From positions 209,592,244 through 209,656,243 of the forward strand of contig NC_081411.1 in the NCBI RefSeq assembly GCF_030272615.1: 64,000 nucleotides of DNA. The letters are read 5' to 3'. Below are positions 23,394 through 33,786 of the stretch, in pieces. A model generated the notes under the pieces. It was not told the origin of the DNA, ran no database searches, and saw only the letters and a program-made list of their open reading frames with translations. Source of the DNA: Cryptomeria japonica (Eukaryota > Streptophyta > Pinopsida > Cupressales > Cupressaceae). Numbering within the stretch: position 1 is the stretch's first letter; each line of letters begins with the position of its first letter. A program made the position numbers and the translations under genes.

Positions 23394-23639
23394 CAATCAT
23401 CATCAGCTGTTTTGTTTCAAACTTTCTTAAGTTTAAACCTAGACTATCAACAGATACTCTGATCAAGTATGTTCGGATCTCAACAGGTAAGAAATCATGG
23501 CAACCTACACTTCAATAAACATTTATCCTAATGACCTAAGTCTCATCAGGCTGCTATGGTTCAAAACAACTCCCACTTCGCCTCCCTGTCCATCCATCTT
23601 CGGCATCGGGAGATTTTCACATAAACTGGGGCATCTATT

Positions 23640-23960
23640 TTATACTAACACAAAAGCACTATTTTGTACACAAAAGCACTACTTACCTACAATAGCACTG
23701 AACTATTAACAAAAATGCTCAATCAACTATCCAACAATTCTCAAAATACAAAAGTGCTAGAACAACAACACCATAGCCCTGATTCATAACAATAGCGCTC
23801 AATTAAGCACTTAATAGCGCTTATCCATCAAACGTGCCTAAAATAGCTTACAATAGCACTACAAATTTCAAAAGCGCTCAAACAACACCTCAATAGCGCC
23901 ATTGCGGCACAATAGCGCTAGTTCATTGGACAAAAGCACCAAAACATAGTTTCAGCCCTA
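23640..23960 (-). repeat. right AGCGCT motif cluster, copy 1 (inverted relative to left cluster)
   Basis: About a dozen CAATAGC(G/A)CT and CAAAAGCGCT units occur in 320 bp, the reverse complement of the units at 8995-9220. The cluster lies between the aORF start and LTR2, roughly 250-570 bp upstream of the aORF on its own strand. It could therefore be an aORF promoter element, an end-recognition site or an RNA-pairing segment. Confidence 0.75.
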
Positions 23961-24524
23961 TTGTTCTGACTCAACTTGGACTCAGCAAAAAGCGTCTCAA
24001 AAATGCATAAAATTTCAAATTTCAAATTTCGGTACCGCTGGTCCATAGTCGTCTGACCACTGGAACCAATGAACTCACTCGAGACGGTGCTCTACTACTT
24101 GTACCGGCATCCTAACTGCTACTCGCTCCTCTCAAAAGTCACTATCAGAGCTATAGTTTCACACTAGTCACGGTCATAAATGATCCTGTTTTCATCCCTT
24201 TTTCCCCATTTAAATGCTTCGCAATCACCGTCATTTTCCCCCGCTCACCGTTGTGGTCCCTGTAAATTTCCCTAGCCTCCCATTTCTCCATTTTACCCCC
24301 GATTTCTTCTATTTTTCACCCGCATTGCTAACTTCTTCTCTTCTAACACCCTGCTATTTTTCATTCTTTTTCAAGAGATTGCCCGATTTTTTGAAAAAAT
24401 TTCGGCCCATCTCTTGAGGGGGCATAACACCCACTAAATTTACATTTTATGGGGCATTTCTTCACATCAGTTTTTCTTTCTTTGAAATGACGCGATAAAC
24501 CGCACCGTCTCAAATAGGGGCAAA
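23961..24524 (+). other. 3' untranslated tail of element B unit 1, with polypurine tract
   Basis: No gene is visible. A CT-rich segment (24190-24400) precedes the end. AGGGGCAAA just before LTR2 (24516-24524) is a plausible polypurine tract for plus-strand priming and is matched by GAGGGGCAAA before LTR3. Confidence 0.6.
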
Positions 24525-25909
24525 TGTAGTCACACAAATCTGTCCAGCTTAATTAAATAAATATTTGCAATTTATTTGATTATAAATACACTAGCCATGA
24601 GTTAATTAATTAATATTTAAATTAATTCATCTTCAAACATTTTCCTATTAATTAAATAAATTATTCAATTTATTTTAATTAATTCATTAAACCAAGTTCA
24701 CAAATCAATTAAATAAATAAAATCTATTTATTTAATTAAATCCCCCTATTCCTCTTTTAAATAAATTAAATTAAACATTTATTAAAATCATTTATCCCCC
24801 CCCACTTGCATTTTCCTACAAATGCAACTTGCACACATTTATTGAAATAAATAAAGTTTTATTTTAATAAAATCCTATTTTCCCTCACCCATCAAACCCA
24901 CTTGCAAATATAATCTACTTCTAGATTCTTCTAACCCCTTCCTAATTAGCCTAATCCATCCCCTAATTATTGTCACATTCCTAAGCAAAATGGAGTCACT
25001 TCTCAAAGACTTCAAAGTCTTTGAAAAACATTTAATGCTTTGTGTGTTCAACAATTTAACCTCCAAAGTCTTCCAAAACCACTAATGGCTCTTACATGAC
25101 CATTAATGGCTCTTACATAACCATTTATGGTTATTTCAACTTGTCTCCCCAAGCATATATTGCTTTGACCATGTTTATCCCTTTTGCCTTTGCACAAGAG
25201 TTTCTCCATTGGATAAAAGTTTTATTCTTTGAATAAAGAGTTTATTCATTCAACTAACCTTAACCTTAACTCCCAAGGTCATGTCAAGCATTTAATACTT
25301 ATTCCCTCTCCTCTCAACCTATCTCACATTGACACATGTCATCCTGGGATTGGGTTGAAAGCCCTCACATGGATTTGAAATCATTCAATCCTGACTCTTG
25401 TTGAGATTGCTCAATCTCAACCATCCATTGCTCCATTTTTCCTATAAATAGAGCTCATTTCTTCATAATCCAGATCATGAATACTTGTATGCATTTAACC
25501 TATAGGCATTTTAGAGAGCATTTAGCATAGTAATCTAATATCTTTTTTATTTTGGTTAAAATCAATCATTTTTAATAGCATCTGGTATTTTAGCTTTTCA
25601 TTTTACATTTGGAGCAAAATACTCAAAACTCAATCCTCCATAAGCATCCATAGTGCAAAAAGCTACTGACAACTACACTATTTTGGAACTTGGAGAGGAG
25701 AGGAACAAAGGAGAATGAGCCAAGAGCATGTTAGGAGGCATTTGGAGATGCCTCATCATATTTGCTTCTTTAGTTAAATATTCTTTCATGTTCTTACTAT
25801 CTCTTTTGATATGCCTGTTTAGATTAGTTTTTGGTTAAATAACACTAATGATTTCTTGTGTCTTGTGTTGTTTGTCATTTGCTAACCTTGTCCATTTTGT
25901 AGAGCATCA
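24525..25909 (+). repeat. LTR2 (middle LTR) of element B
   Basis: This is a 1385-bp TG...CA LTR. From about base 250 onward it is nearly identical to LTR3, with fewer than ten differences by eye in 1.1 kb. Both share many variants against LTR1, for example CAAATATAATCTAC where LTR1 has CAAATCTAATCCCC. No target duplication flanks it, so it is internal to the composite. Confidence 0.95.
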
Positions 25910-25960
25910 TTTGGTGAACCTGATGTGAATTGAAAACGTCAAAAGAATAAAGAAAAATCA
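25910..25960 (+). other. deletion junction in second internal region of element B
   Basis: After the primer-site-like TGGTGAACCTGATG the sequence jumps at about 25935 to CGTCAAAAGAATAAAG, which aligns with about 18992 of the first unit. Roughly 10 kb (leader, left motif cluster, gag and pol) are missing, and only about 25 bp of 5' internal sequence remain. Confidence 0.85.
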
Positions 25961-28442
25961 TGCATCCAAACGGTGAATAAAGACTCCGATGGCACCTTGG
26001 GTAAGTATGATGATGAAAACCTAGCAAACAGGTGCCACTCGTAAAGGCTATGGCTCCATTATCTTTTAGGCTTATTGCGATCACATTCATTACATACACA
26101 CATGCATCCATCCAAACCATGGCTTGTTATTAATTTGCAATCGAGATAGTGCTCCATGCGTCTTGCATCCACTTTTTCATAGCCATGTCTACACTGGGGG
26201 CAATGCCCTTAAACTCTTGATGGAAGTGGATTCTACATTGTTTTGTGATTCATTGGGGTCTTCATTCAAAACTATCTCACAAAATAAATTAAAAACATTG
26301 GAGAACTATCTCATAAAATACCAAAAATATTCAAAACAATTCAAACTCCAAAAACATTAGAAAACATAAAAAATCAAAAACATGGCAACACCTTGTAAAT
26401 ACTCATCCGCGTAGATACCAAGAAAACATTGAACAAAATACTCGCATGATGATCACTTCTCAAAATTAACCAAGACAATCGACATCAATAATCAAACTGT
26501 CTTCAACAAGGATGCATCCTTCCTTACCAAAACAAAGACAAAATGATGTTTTCTTTGACAAGAAAATTATGTTAAGCTATCAAATACTTGGTTGATTTGT
26601 GAGTAATTCATTCGTTTATCTATATCAGGATCTTTCAGCATTATTTGTGTATCATCTGCGCATTATTTTCAATGAAGTTCTGGGGCATGTGCTAATGGTG
26701 TCTATGAGGGAAGTTCACTAAGCTACATGATCTTTTGCAAAATGCAGTCATAGATCATTACGGCTTGCTGACTACAACATATACCTCGACCATATGAGCA
26801 TGAACCATTACCAAGGATCCATATTCTTTATTCTGTATGTACATACTATTTTCTTGTAGGTATGAATGCTTTTTCTTTTGTTCCTCCTACCTCATCTGAA
26901 TTGGATAAAGGTTTAATCTCTTATTAACGTATGAACTTGTCTCAGGATAGGATCAATTCAAGATCAAGGAGGACGATCCAAGTCATGCATGAACGGAGCT
27001 GATCTTTGTCTGTTCCGCAAGAAATACTCTGGTCGACTTGACCCTTATATAAAGTCGTTTGTATTAACTTGCTATATCAAATCCATGTAAGGAATGCTCA
27101 AGTCATCTTGAATCATTATGTCAAGATGCTTGCATTCTCTTCCAACATTTTAAAGCTCAATGATGAAAATAGAACACTATGGATTGTCATTTCATCTTAT
27201 CTGTTTATATATTGCATTATGTGTCATATCACCCATCCATTCACTCATTCATATGTATGATTTATATGCAAATATGAACAAGGTTCATATGAAGAGCTAT
27301 GTGAACATTAAGCTTGTCATGGATACAATCATGACCAAGTACTCTAATACATCATCAATGCATCATGCAAAGTCTCAAAAACCTTGCATTCCTCATGGTC
27401 ATATCATCATTACATTTAGTTGCATTTTTGCATTAAGTACATTTTGCATATAGTTCATTTAGTATATTGACATTAGTCTTCATTAATCATTTACATCATT
27501 GTATAATCATAAATAATTAGATTCATTCATGGGATCAAATTGTCCTTGATTGTATTAAGCCATTTACTATGCATTCATTCAGTGTCAATTATCCATTATC
27601 ATTTCATTATCCTTTATCATTTATCATTGCATACATTCGTTTATCTATTCATTAGTTAAAAGGTGCATTCATTCATCCATTATTAAGTATCTTATTATGC
27701 TCATGTTAGGATTCATTTACATTGCATTCATTATCCTTTTTTTTAATTGCATTAAGGTGTAGTTATTAAAACCATAAATTGTAGTACCATCACATTATCA
27801 TTTTTTACTTAATCATATTTAAGCATTTAAAAATCATAAAACCATTTGTTTCCAAAAAACATTGGTTCATATTATTCTATATATCCATTATACATATGCA
27901 TTCACCTAGACATTATCATATAAACATTTGAACTTTAAATTTTGTTTATCCATATTACATTCATTTAAAAACATCTAAATGCATAAACCATACATAACAT
28001 CACTGCATTAACATCATTGCATAATTATCTCATCATTTTATGAAAATAGGAAACACCAAAATCCCTTTCATCAATCATCATTATGCTTTTATCCTCATCA
28101 TGACATTACATACATACAAACAAAGCATCAAACAAATCATACATATATAAACCTGCATTCATATGTCAGTATCCAACATCATAAAATCATCATAAAAACA
28201 TGCATATAAAAATTATCTCATCAATGCATACATATCCGTCTAAGCAATAAACTTATAAACTCATCATCCTGCATAAACATCCATACATATAAAATGCATA
28301 TCATCAAAATATGGGATCTCCTCATATATATCATCTCATATATTAGAGTACAATGAAGTCTAAAAAATCAAGTACCAAGAGCCATCCAAGATATAGTCCA
28401 AAAATAAACAATGATACAATACGTATATGCAAAAATGCTCTC
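25935..28442 (+). other. spacer of element B, copy 2
   Basis: This is homologous to 18990-21426 throughout. It is AT-rich, non-coding and CATTCATT-like in 27480-27740. It includes the ~100-bp block at 26736-26836 that copy 1 lacks. I see no gene. Confidence 0.75.
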
Positions 28443-30440
28443 TCAGATGCCACTCTAACTAGATGCTGTACCACCATCGCCACCTGCTCCCCCACAGGTC
28501 CCCGTACCATCTGATCTATCTCTCCATGGAGGCCCCATCAATCCCCCACACACTCCTGCATCCCCTAATCTATCCCTCCGTAGAGGACCCATCACACCCC
28601 CACTGCTCTGCATCCTCTGTGATCACTCTAATCTGGCCTGCCGTATCTGTGAATAGCTAAGTGCTCGCTAAATAGCTGGCACCACCTGCTCATATAACCC
28701 CCACCGGTAGTCTATCTCAACTTGTGCTCACTGCATCTCCCTCATCACCTCCCCCGTAGGCCCCTGTGCTCCTACTCCAACCCGGACTCTCTCCTGCAGC
28801 TCTACTAATCTTGCCACTGCACTATCCCTCTCCTGCAGCACTATAGCCAGTTCTGACTCCCATGCAAATAGCTGCACATCTCTAGCCGCCACCTCCGCCT
28901 CCAAATCCTCTTCTCGGGTCTGCAAATGTGCTATCATATGATCCCTAAGATCTCTAGTGGCTCCCTCCCCGGTATCCATAGCAGCCTCACCTGTATCACC
29001 CTCTCCAATAGCTCTCTCCCCTTAGTCCATCAGGATATCCCTTTCCATACCTCTACCACCCAGTCTAACTCCTCCTTGCATCAGCAGTCCCTGTGATATC
29101 CATAGTGGCAGTCCACCTCTCCCTCTTCGCTGAATCCGAATCCCCAACCCACCGCCTCCCCCACCGCCTCCTCCACCACCTCCTCCTCCATCTCCACCAT
29201 CTCCTCTCACTCCTCCACCTGCCATCAGTCCTTGATGTCCTTCCCTACTCCATCTCCATCCCCTCTCATCCTTAAAATCGGGCACCAGCTCTACTGGATC
29301 TGATATCCATAGAATCGGATGTGCTACCTGGTACTGCGTGTACTCATCTGATACCCCTGCATCCATGACCCTCGGTCGTATGTCCCAAAGTCTCGCCTAT
29401 AGTGTCTGAAACTCTGCCAATGCCTAGTCATACAACAGCACTGACTCCTATGGATATCTCTCCCATATCACCCGAGCATACTCCCCATATCCACTAGGCA
29501 GTCCCTGCTGCCATCCAAACTGCCTCATCACTCTCCCCGACACCTATCTCTCTACATGGTATGAGGTCCTCCCAATGAGGAATCAAGTCATGAATACATA
29601 GGGCAGTGCCTCTGCATCATCATCCCAGGGCTTGCACTCTAGGTATGGTCTCCATATAGCTGCATCCAAATCATCTAATGCCTGTTGCCACCACTCTAAC
29701 TTCCCTAGGTGGGGCTGACTCATTATACCGCTATACATAAACATATACGGCTGATCCATTGGACAGAACCTAAGACTCACTGGTCGAGTCACTGGTAGGT
29801 GCTCCCATGCCCAAATATGTAGCAGTGTCACTCCCACTGCTAAGGAACCCCTCCCATGATAAACCACCTCATGAAGCTCCTGATAAAGGTGCGCTAGTAC
29901 GCACAACCCCCAAGCAAATCGGGCCCCCTCAGTAATCATCATCTCGATCACCTGGCCCCACCCAATGGCCAGACCATGTGATCATCTGTCTAGACACAAC
30001 AGTCCTCCAACAATGCCTAATAGAACTACTGGTAAAGGCTCATATAAAGCAGCTATCTCCTCCCAAGCAATGGAGCCATCATCAATAAAAACATCCTTAT
30101 CGAAGAACCTCTGAACTGCTAGAGTCCCCCATGATCTGTCATACATGACAAGCTCCCCCCGAATTAGAATACGTAGGATGCACCACACATCTTCCAAGGT
30201 CACTATCATCTCCGCCTGTGCCAGATAATAGGTGCACGTCTCGCTATGCCACTGCTTTGCTAATGCCGTCATCAATCCGTGATTCATCCAAATCACGGGT
30301 ATGTGCATCACATCATATAATCTAGTCACGGCAATACAATCGATCTCCACCTCTGTCAACCAATCCCACAATCCCTGTGTCGCCGGATGTCTCTAGCGTA
30401 ACTGCAACATGCGTAGATCCTTTTGCACATGGGCATCCAT
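28443..30440 (-). pseudogene. antisense ORF with plant mobile domain, copy 2 (666 codons, one frame)
   Basis: The minus-strand frame runs from ATG at 30438-30440 (preceded in frame by TGA TGA TGA) to TGA at 28443-28445, exactly 1998 bp with no frameshift. About eleven stops interrupt it, for example at 30393-30395, 29982-29984, 29583-29585, 29022-29024 and 28728-28730. PMD (residues about 24-330) has MNHGLMTALAKQWHSETC, EMIVTLEDVWCILRI, LCVLAHLYQELHEVVYHGRG, LLHIWAWEHLPVTRPVS, AAIWRPYLE and RVMRQFGWQQGLP. A poly-Gly linker (about 410-440) and a coiled coil (about 487-580, AEVAARDVQLFAWESELA) follow. Most stops sit where copy 1 has a sense codon; TGA 29583-29585 is shared. Confidence 0.9.
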
Positions 30441-30689
30441 CAATCATCATCAGTTGTTTTGTTTTAAACTTTCTTAAGTTTAAACCTAGACTATCAACAG
30501 ATACTTTGATCAAGTATCTTCGAGTCTCAACAGGTAAGCAATCATGACAACCTACACTTCAACAAGCATTTATCCTAATGACCTAAGTTTCATTAGGCTA
30601 TTATGGTTCAAAACAACTCCCACTTCGCCTCCCTATCCATCCATCTTTAGCATCGGGAGATTTTCACACAAACTGGAGCATCTATTTTA

Positions 30690-31010
30690 TCCTAACACAA
30701 AAGCACTATTTTTTACACAAAAGTGCTATTTACCTACAATAGCACTGAACTATTAACAAAAGCACTCAATTAGCTATCCAATAGCGCTCAAAATACAAAA
30801 GCACTAGAACAACAACACCATAGCACTGATTCATAACGATAGCGCTCAATTAAGCACTCAATAGCACTCATCCATCAAACACACCTAAACTAGCCTACAA
30901 TAGCACTACAAATTTCAAAAGCGCTCAAATAGCACCTCAATAGCGCCATTGCGGCACAATAGCGCTAGTTCATTGGACAAAAGCACCAAAACATAGTTTA
31001 AGCACTATTG
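30690..31010 (-). repeat. right AGCGCT motif cluster, copy 2
   Basis: This is the counterpart of 23640-23960, with units such as CAATAGCGCTCAA and CAAAAGCGCTCAAA. Several units are better preserved than in copy 1. The deleted unit keeps this cluster but has lost the left one. Confidence 0.75.
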
Positions 31011-31571
31011 TTCCGACTCAACTTGGACTGAGTAAAAAGCGTCTCAAAAATGCATAAAAATTAAAATTGCAAATTTACGTACCGCTAGTCCGTAGTCGTC
31101 TGGCCGTTGGAACTGACAAACTTGCTCGAGATGGTGCTTTGCTACTGGTACCGACATCCTGACTGCTACTCGCTCCTCTCAAAAGTCACTGTCAGAGCTA
31201 TAGTTTCACACTGGTTGTGGTCACAAATGATCCTGTTTTCACACCTTTCTTCCCATTTAAACCCTTCGCAATCATCGTAATTTTCTCCCGCTCGCCGTCG
31301 TGGTCCCCGTAAACTTCCCGAGCCTCCCATTTCTCCTTTTTACCCCTGATTTCTTCTATTTTTCACCCACATTGCCTATTTCTTCTCTTCTAACACCCTA
31401 CCAATTTTCATTCTTTTTTCAGAGATCACCTGATTTTTCGAAAAAATTTCAGCCCATCTCTCGCAGGGGAATACCACCCACTAAATTTACATTTTACAGA
31501 GCATTTCTTCACACCAGTTTTTGTCTCTTTGAAACAATGGGTTAAACCGCACTGTCTCAAAGAGGGGCAAA
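31011..31571 (+). other. 3' untranslated tail of element B unit 2, with polypurine tract
   Basis: This is homologous to 23961-24524, with no gene. GAGGGGCAAA at 31562-31571 precedes LTR3 as a candidate polypurine tract. Confidence 0.6.
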
Positions 31572-32956
31572 TGTAGTCACACAAATCTATCTAGCTTAAA
31601 TAAATAAATATTTTCTATTTATTTGATTAAAAATACATTAGCCATGAGTTAATTAATTAATATCTAAATTAATTCATCTTCAAACATTCTCCTATTAATT
31701 AAATAAATTATTCAATTTATTTTAATTAATTCAATAAACCAAGTTCACAAATCAATTAAATAAATAAAATCTATTTATTTAATTAAATCCCCCTATTCCT
31801 CTTTTAAATAAATTAAATTAAACATTTATTAAAATCATTTATCCCCCCCCACTTGCATTTTCCTACAAATGCAACTTGCACACATTTATTGAAATAAATA
31901 AAGTTTTATTTTAATAAAATCCTATTTTCTCTCACCCATCAAACCCACTTGCAAATATAATCTACTTCTAGATTCTTCTAACCTCTTCCTAATTAGCCTA
32001 ATCCATCCCCTAATTATTGTCACATTCCTAAGCAAAATGGAGTCACTTCTCAAAGACTTCAAAGTCTTTGAAAAACATTTAATGCTTTGTGTGTTCAACA
32101 ATTTAACCTCCAAAGTCTTCCAAAACCACTAATGGCTCTTACATGACCATTAATGGCTCTTACATAACCATTTATGGTTATTTCAACTTGTCTCCCCAAG
32201 CATATATTGCTTTGACCATGTTTATCCCTTTTGCCTTTGCACAAGAGTTTCTCCATTGGATAAAAGTTTTATTCTTTGAATAAAGAGTTTATTCATTCAA
32301 CTAACCTTGACCTTAACTCCCAAGGTCATGTCAAGCATTTAATACTTATTCCCTCTCCTCTCAACCTATCTCACATTGACACATGTCATCCTGGGATTGG
32401 GTTGAAAGCCCTCACATGGATTTGAAATCATTCAATCCTGACTCTTGTTGAGATTGCTCAATCTCAACCATCCATTGCTCCATTTTTCCTATAAATAGAG
32501 CTCATTTCTTCATAATCCAGATCATGAATACTTGTATGCATTTAACCTATAGGCATTTTAGAGAGCATTTAGCATAGCAATCTAATATCTTTTTTATTTT
32601 GGTTAAAATCAATCATTTTTAATAGCATCTGGTATTTTAGCTTTTCATTTTACATTTGGAGCAAAATACTCAAAACTCAATCCTCCATAAGCATCCATAG
32701 TGCAAAAAGCTACTGACAACTACACTATTTTGGAACTTGGAGAGGAGAGGAACAAAGGAGAATGAGCCAAGAGCATGTTAGGAGGCATTTGGAGATGCCT
32801 CATCATATTTGCTTCTTTAGTTAAATATTCTTTCATGTTCTTACTATCTCTTTTGATATGCCTGTTTAGATTAGCTTTTGGTTAAATAACACTAACGATT
32901 TCTTGTGTCTTGTGTTGTTTGTCATTTGCTAACCTTGTCCATTTTGCAGAGCATCA
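31572..32956 (+). repeat. LTR3 (3' LTR) of element B
   Basis: This is a 1385-bp LTR ending GCAGAGCATCA, followed by the ATTAC duplication at 32957-32961. Its palindrome (32447-32468) and TATA box (32490-32497) are intact. It is closest to LTR2, except in the first 150 bp where it has private changes such as CTATCTAGC. Confidence 0.95.
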
Positions 32957-33780
32957 ATTACATTGGGAAATTTGTTGTTGTTTATTTAGATGACATCTTG
33001 ATTTTTAGTAAGTTTAAAGATGAACATCTTAAGCATATTGAGATTGTATTGAAGCAATTATGTGATGAACAACTAACTATCAATTTGGAGAAATGTGAGT
33101 TCATGAAATAGGAGTTGGTATATCTTGGGTATGTAATCTCAAGTGGTGATTTGAAGATCGATACCTCAAAGGTGGAAGCCATAATTAGTTGGACTACACC
33201 TAAAACAACAAGTCAAGTGAGGAGTTTTCATGGTTTGGCACAAATTTATAGGAAGTTCATTAGAGGATTCAGTGAGATATGTGCACCTACACTTGATACA
33301 ATAAAAGGAGGTGTAAAGAATAAGTTTCAATGGACAAAAGAGGCACAAAAAGGATTTTATCCTTTGAAGACAAAGGTGGCTACTGAACCTATCCTTGTTC
33401 TTCCAAGCTTTGACAAGCTCTTCACCATAGATTGTGATGCAAGCAGTATAGTAGTTGGAGCGGTTCTAAGTCAACACAATAAAACAGTTGCATTTTGTAG
33501 TGAAAAGATCAATGAAGCCAAGAAAATGTATTCTTCCTATGATTTGGGGTTATATGCACTTGTTCAATCACTTATGAAATGGAGGAATTATTTATTACCT
33601 AAATAATTTGTGGTTCATACAGATAACCAAGCTCTTAGTTTTATCAACTCTCAAGAAAAGATGAATCATAGGCATATCAAATGGGTAGAATATTTTAAAT
33701 CCTGTACTTTTACCATTAAACATAAGGAAGGTCAATGTAATAAGGTTGCTGATGCATTAAGTAGATAGTTGCTAACAGTT
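32957..33780 (+). pseudogene. reverse transcriptase C-terminal half and RNase H of chromovirus A
   Basis: The frame resumes with GKFVVVYLDDILIFSKF (catalytic YLDD), HIEIVLKQL, NLEKCEFMK, a stop near 33109, then LGYVISSGDLKID, VRSFHGLAQIYRKFIRGF and KFQWTKEAQKGF. RNase H follows with FTIDCDASSIVVGAVLSQ and VVHTDNQALSF, with stops near 33604 and 33766. It completes the RT interrupted at 7527. Confidence 0.92.
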
Positions 33781-33786
33781 CCATAA

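Larger units (their letters stand above)
7528..32956 (+). mobile_element. element B: Tat-lineage Ty3/gypsy composite with three LTRs and antisense PMD ORF
   Basis: B consists of LTR1 (7528-8912), a full internal region (8913-24524), LTR2 (24525-25909), a deleted internal region (25910-31571) and LTR3 (31572-32956). All three LTRs are 1385 bp with TG...CA ends, and only the outer ends carry the ATTAC duplication. The first unit codes for gag, protease, G-patch, RT, RNase H, a second RNase H and integrase. The double RNase H and the RT sequence (FAWSYADMPGLDPDLV, NKACPKDDFPLPNI) mark the Tat lineage. The second unit lacks leader, gag and pol. Both units carry an antisense ORF with a plant mobile domain. 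Confidence 0.93.

Noticed and set aside
20129-27453. Equal-length 97-codon ORFs at 20129-20422 and 27160-27453 as a conserved small gene
   Set aside because: They are homologous by descent in the two internal copies, but most of the differences change amino acids and the sequence is low-complexity His/Ser/Ile-rich spacer. No sign of coding constraint.
28463-29275. Plus-strand ORFs in the CT-rich part of aORF copy 2
   Set aside because: Their residues (Pro, His, Leu, Ser) mirror the Gly/Arg-rich antisense product. No independent evidence of coding.
21427-30440. The antisense ORFs as two insertions of a separate DNA transposon (PMD genes also travel with MULEs)
   Set aside because: No terminal inverted repeats or 9-bp duplications surround either copy, and both sit at the same position within homologous internal regions, so the ORF is part of element B.
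7879-32113. 63-codon minus-strand ORF repeated at 7879, 24875 and 31922
   Set aside because: It lies in the LTR of element B and is repeated only because the LTR is. It overlaps the palindromic promoter-side sequence and has no domain.
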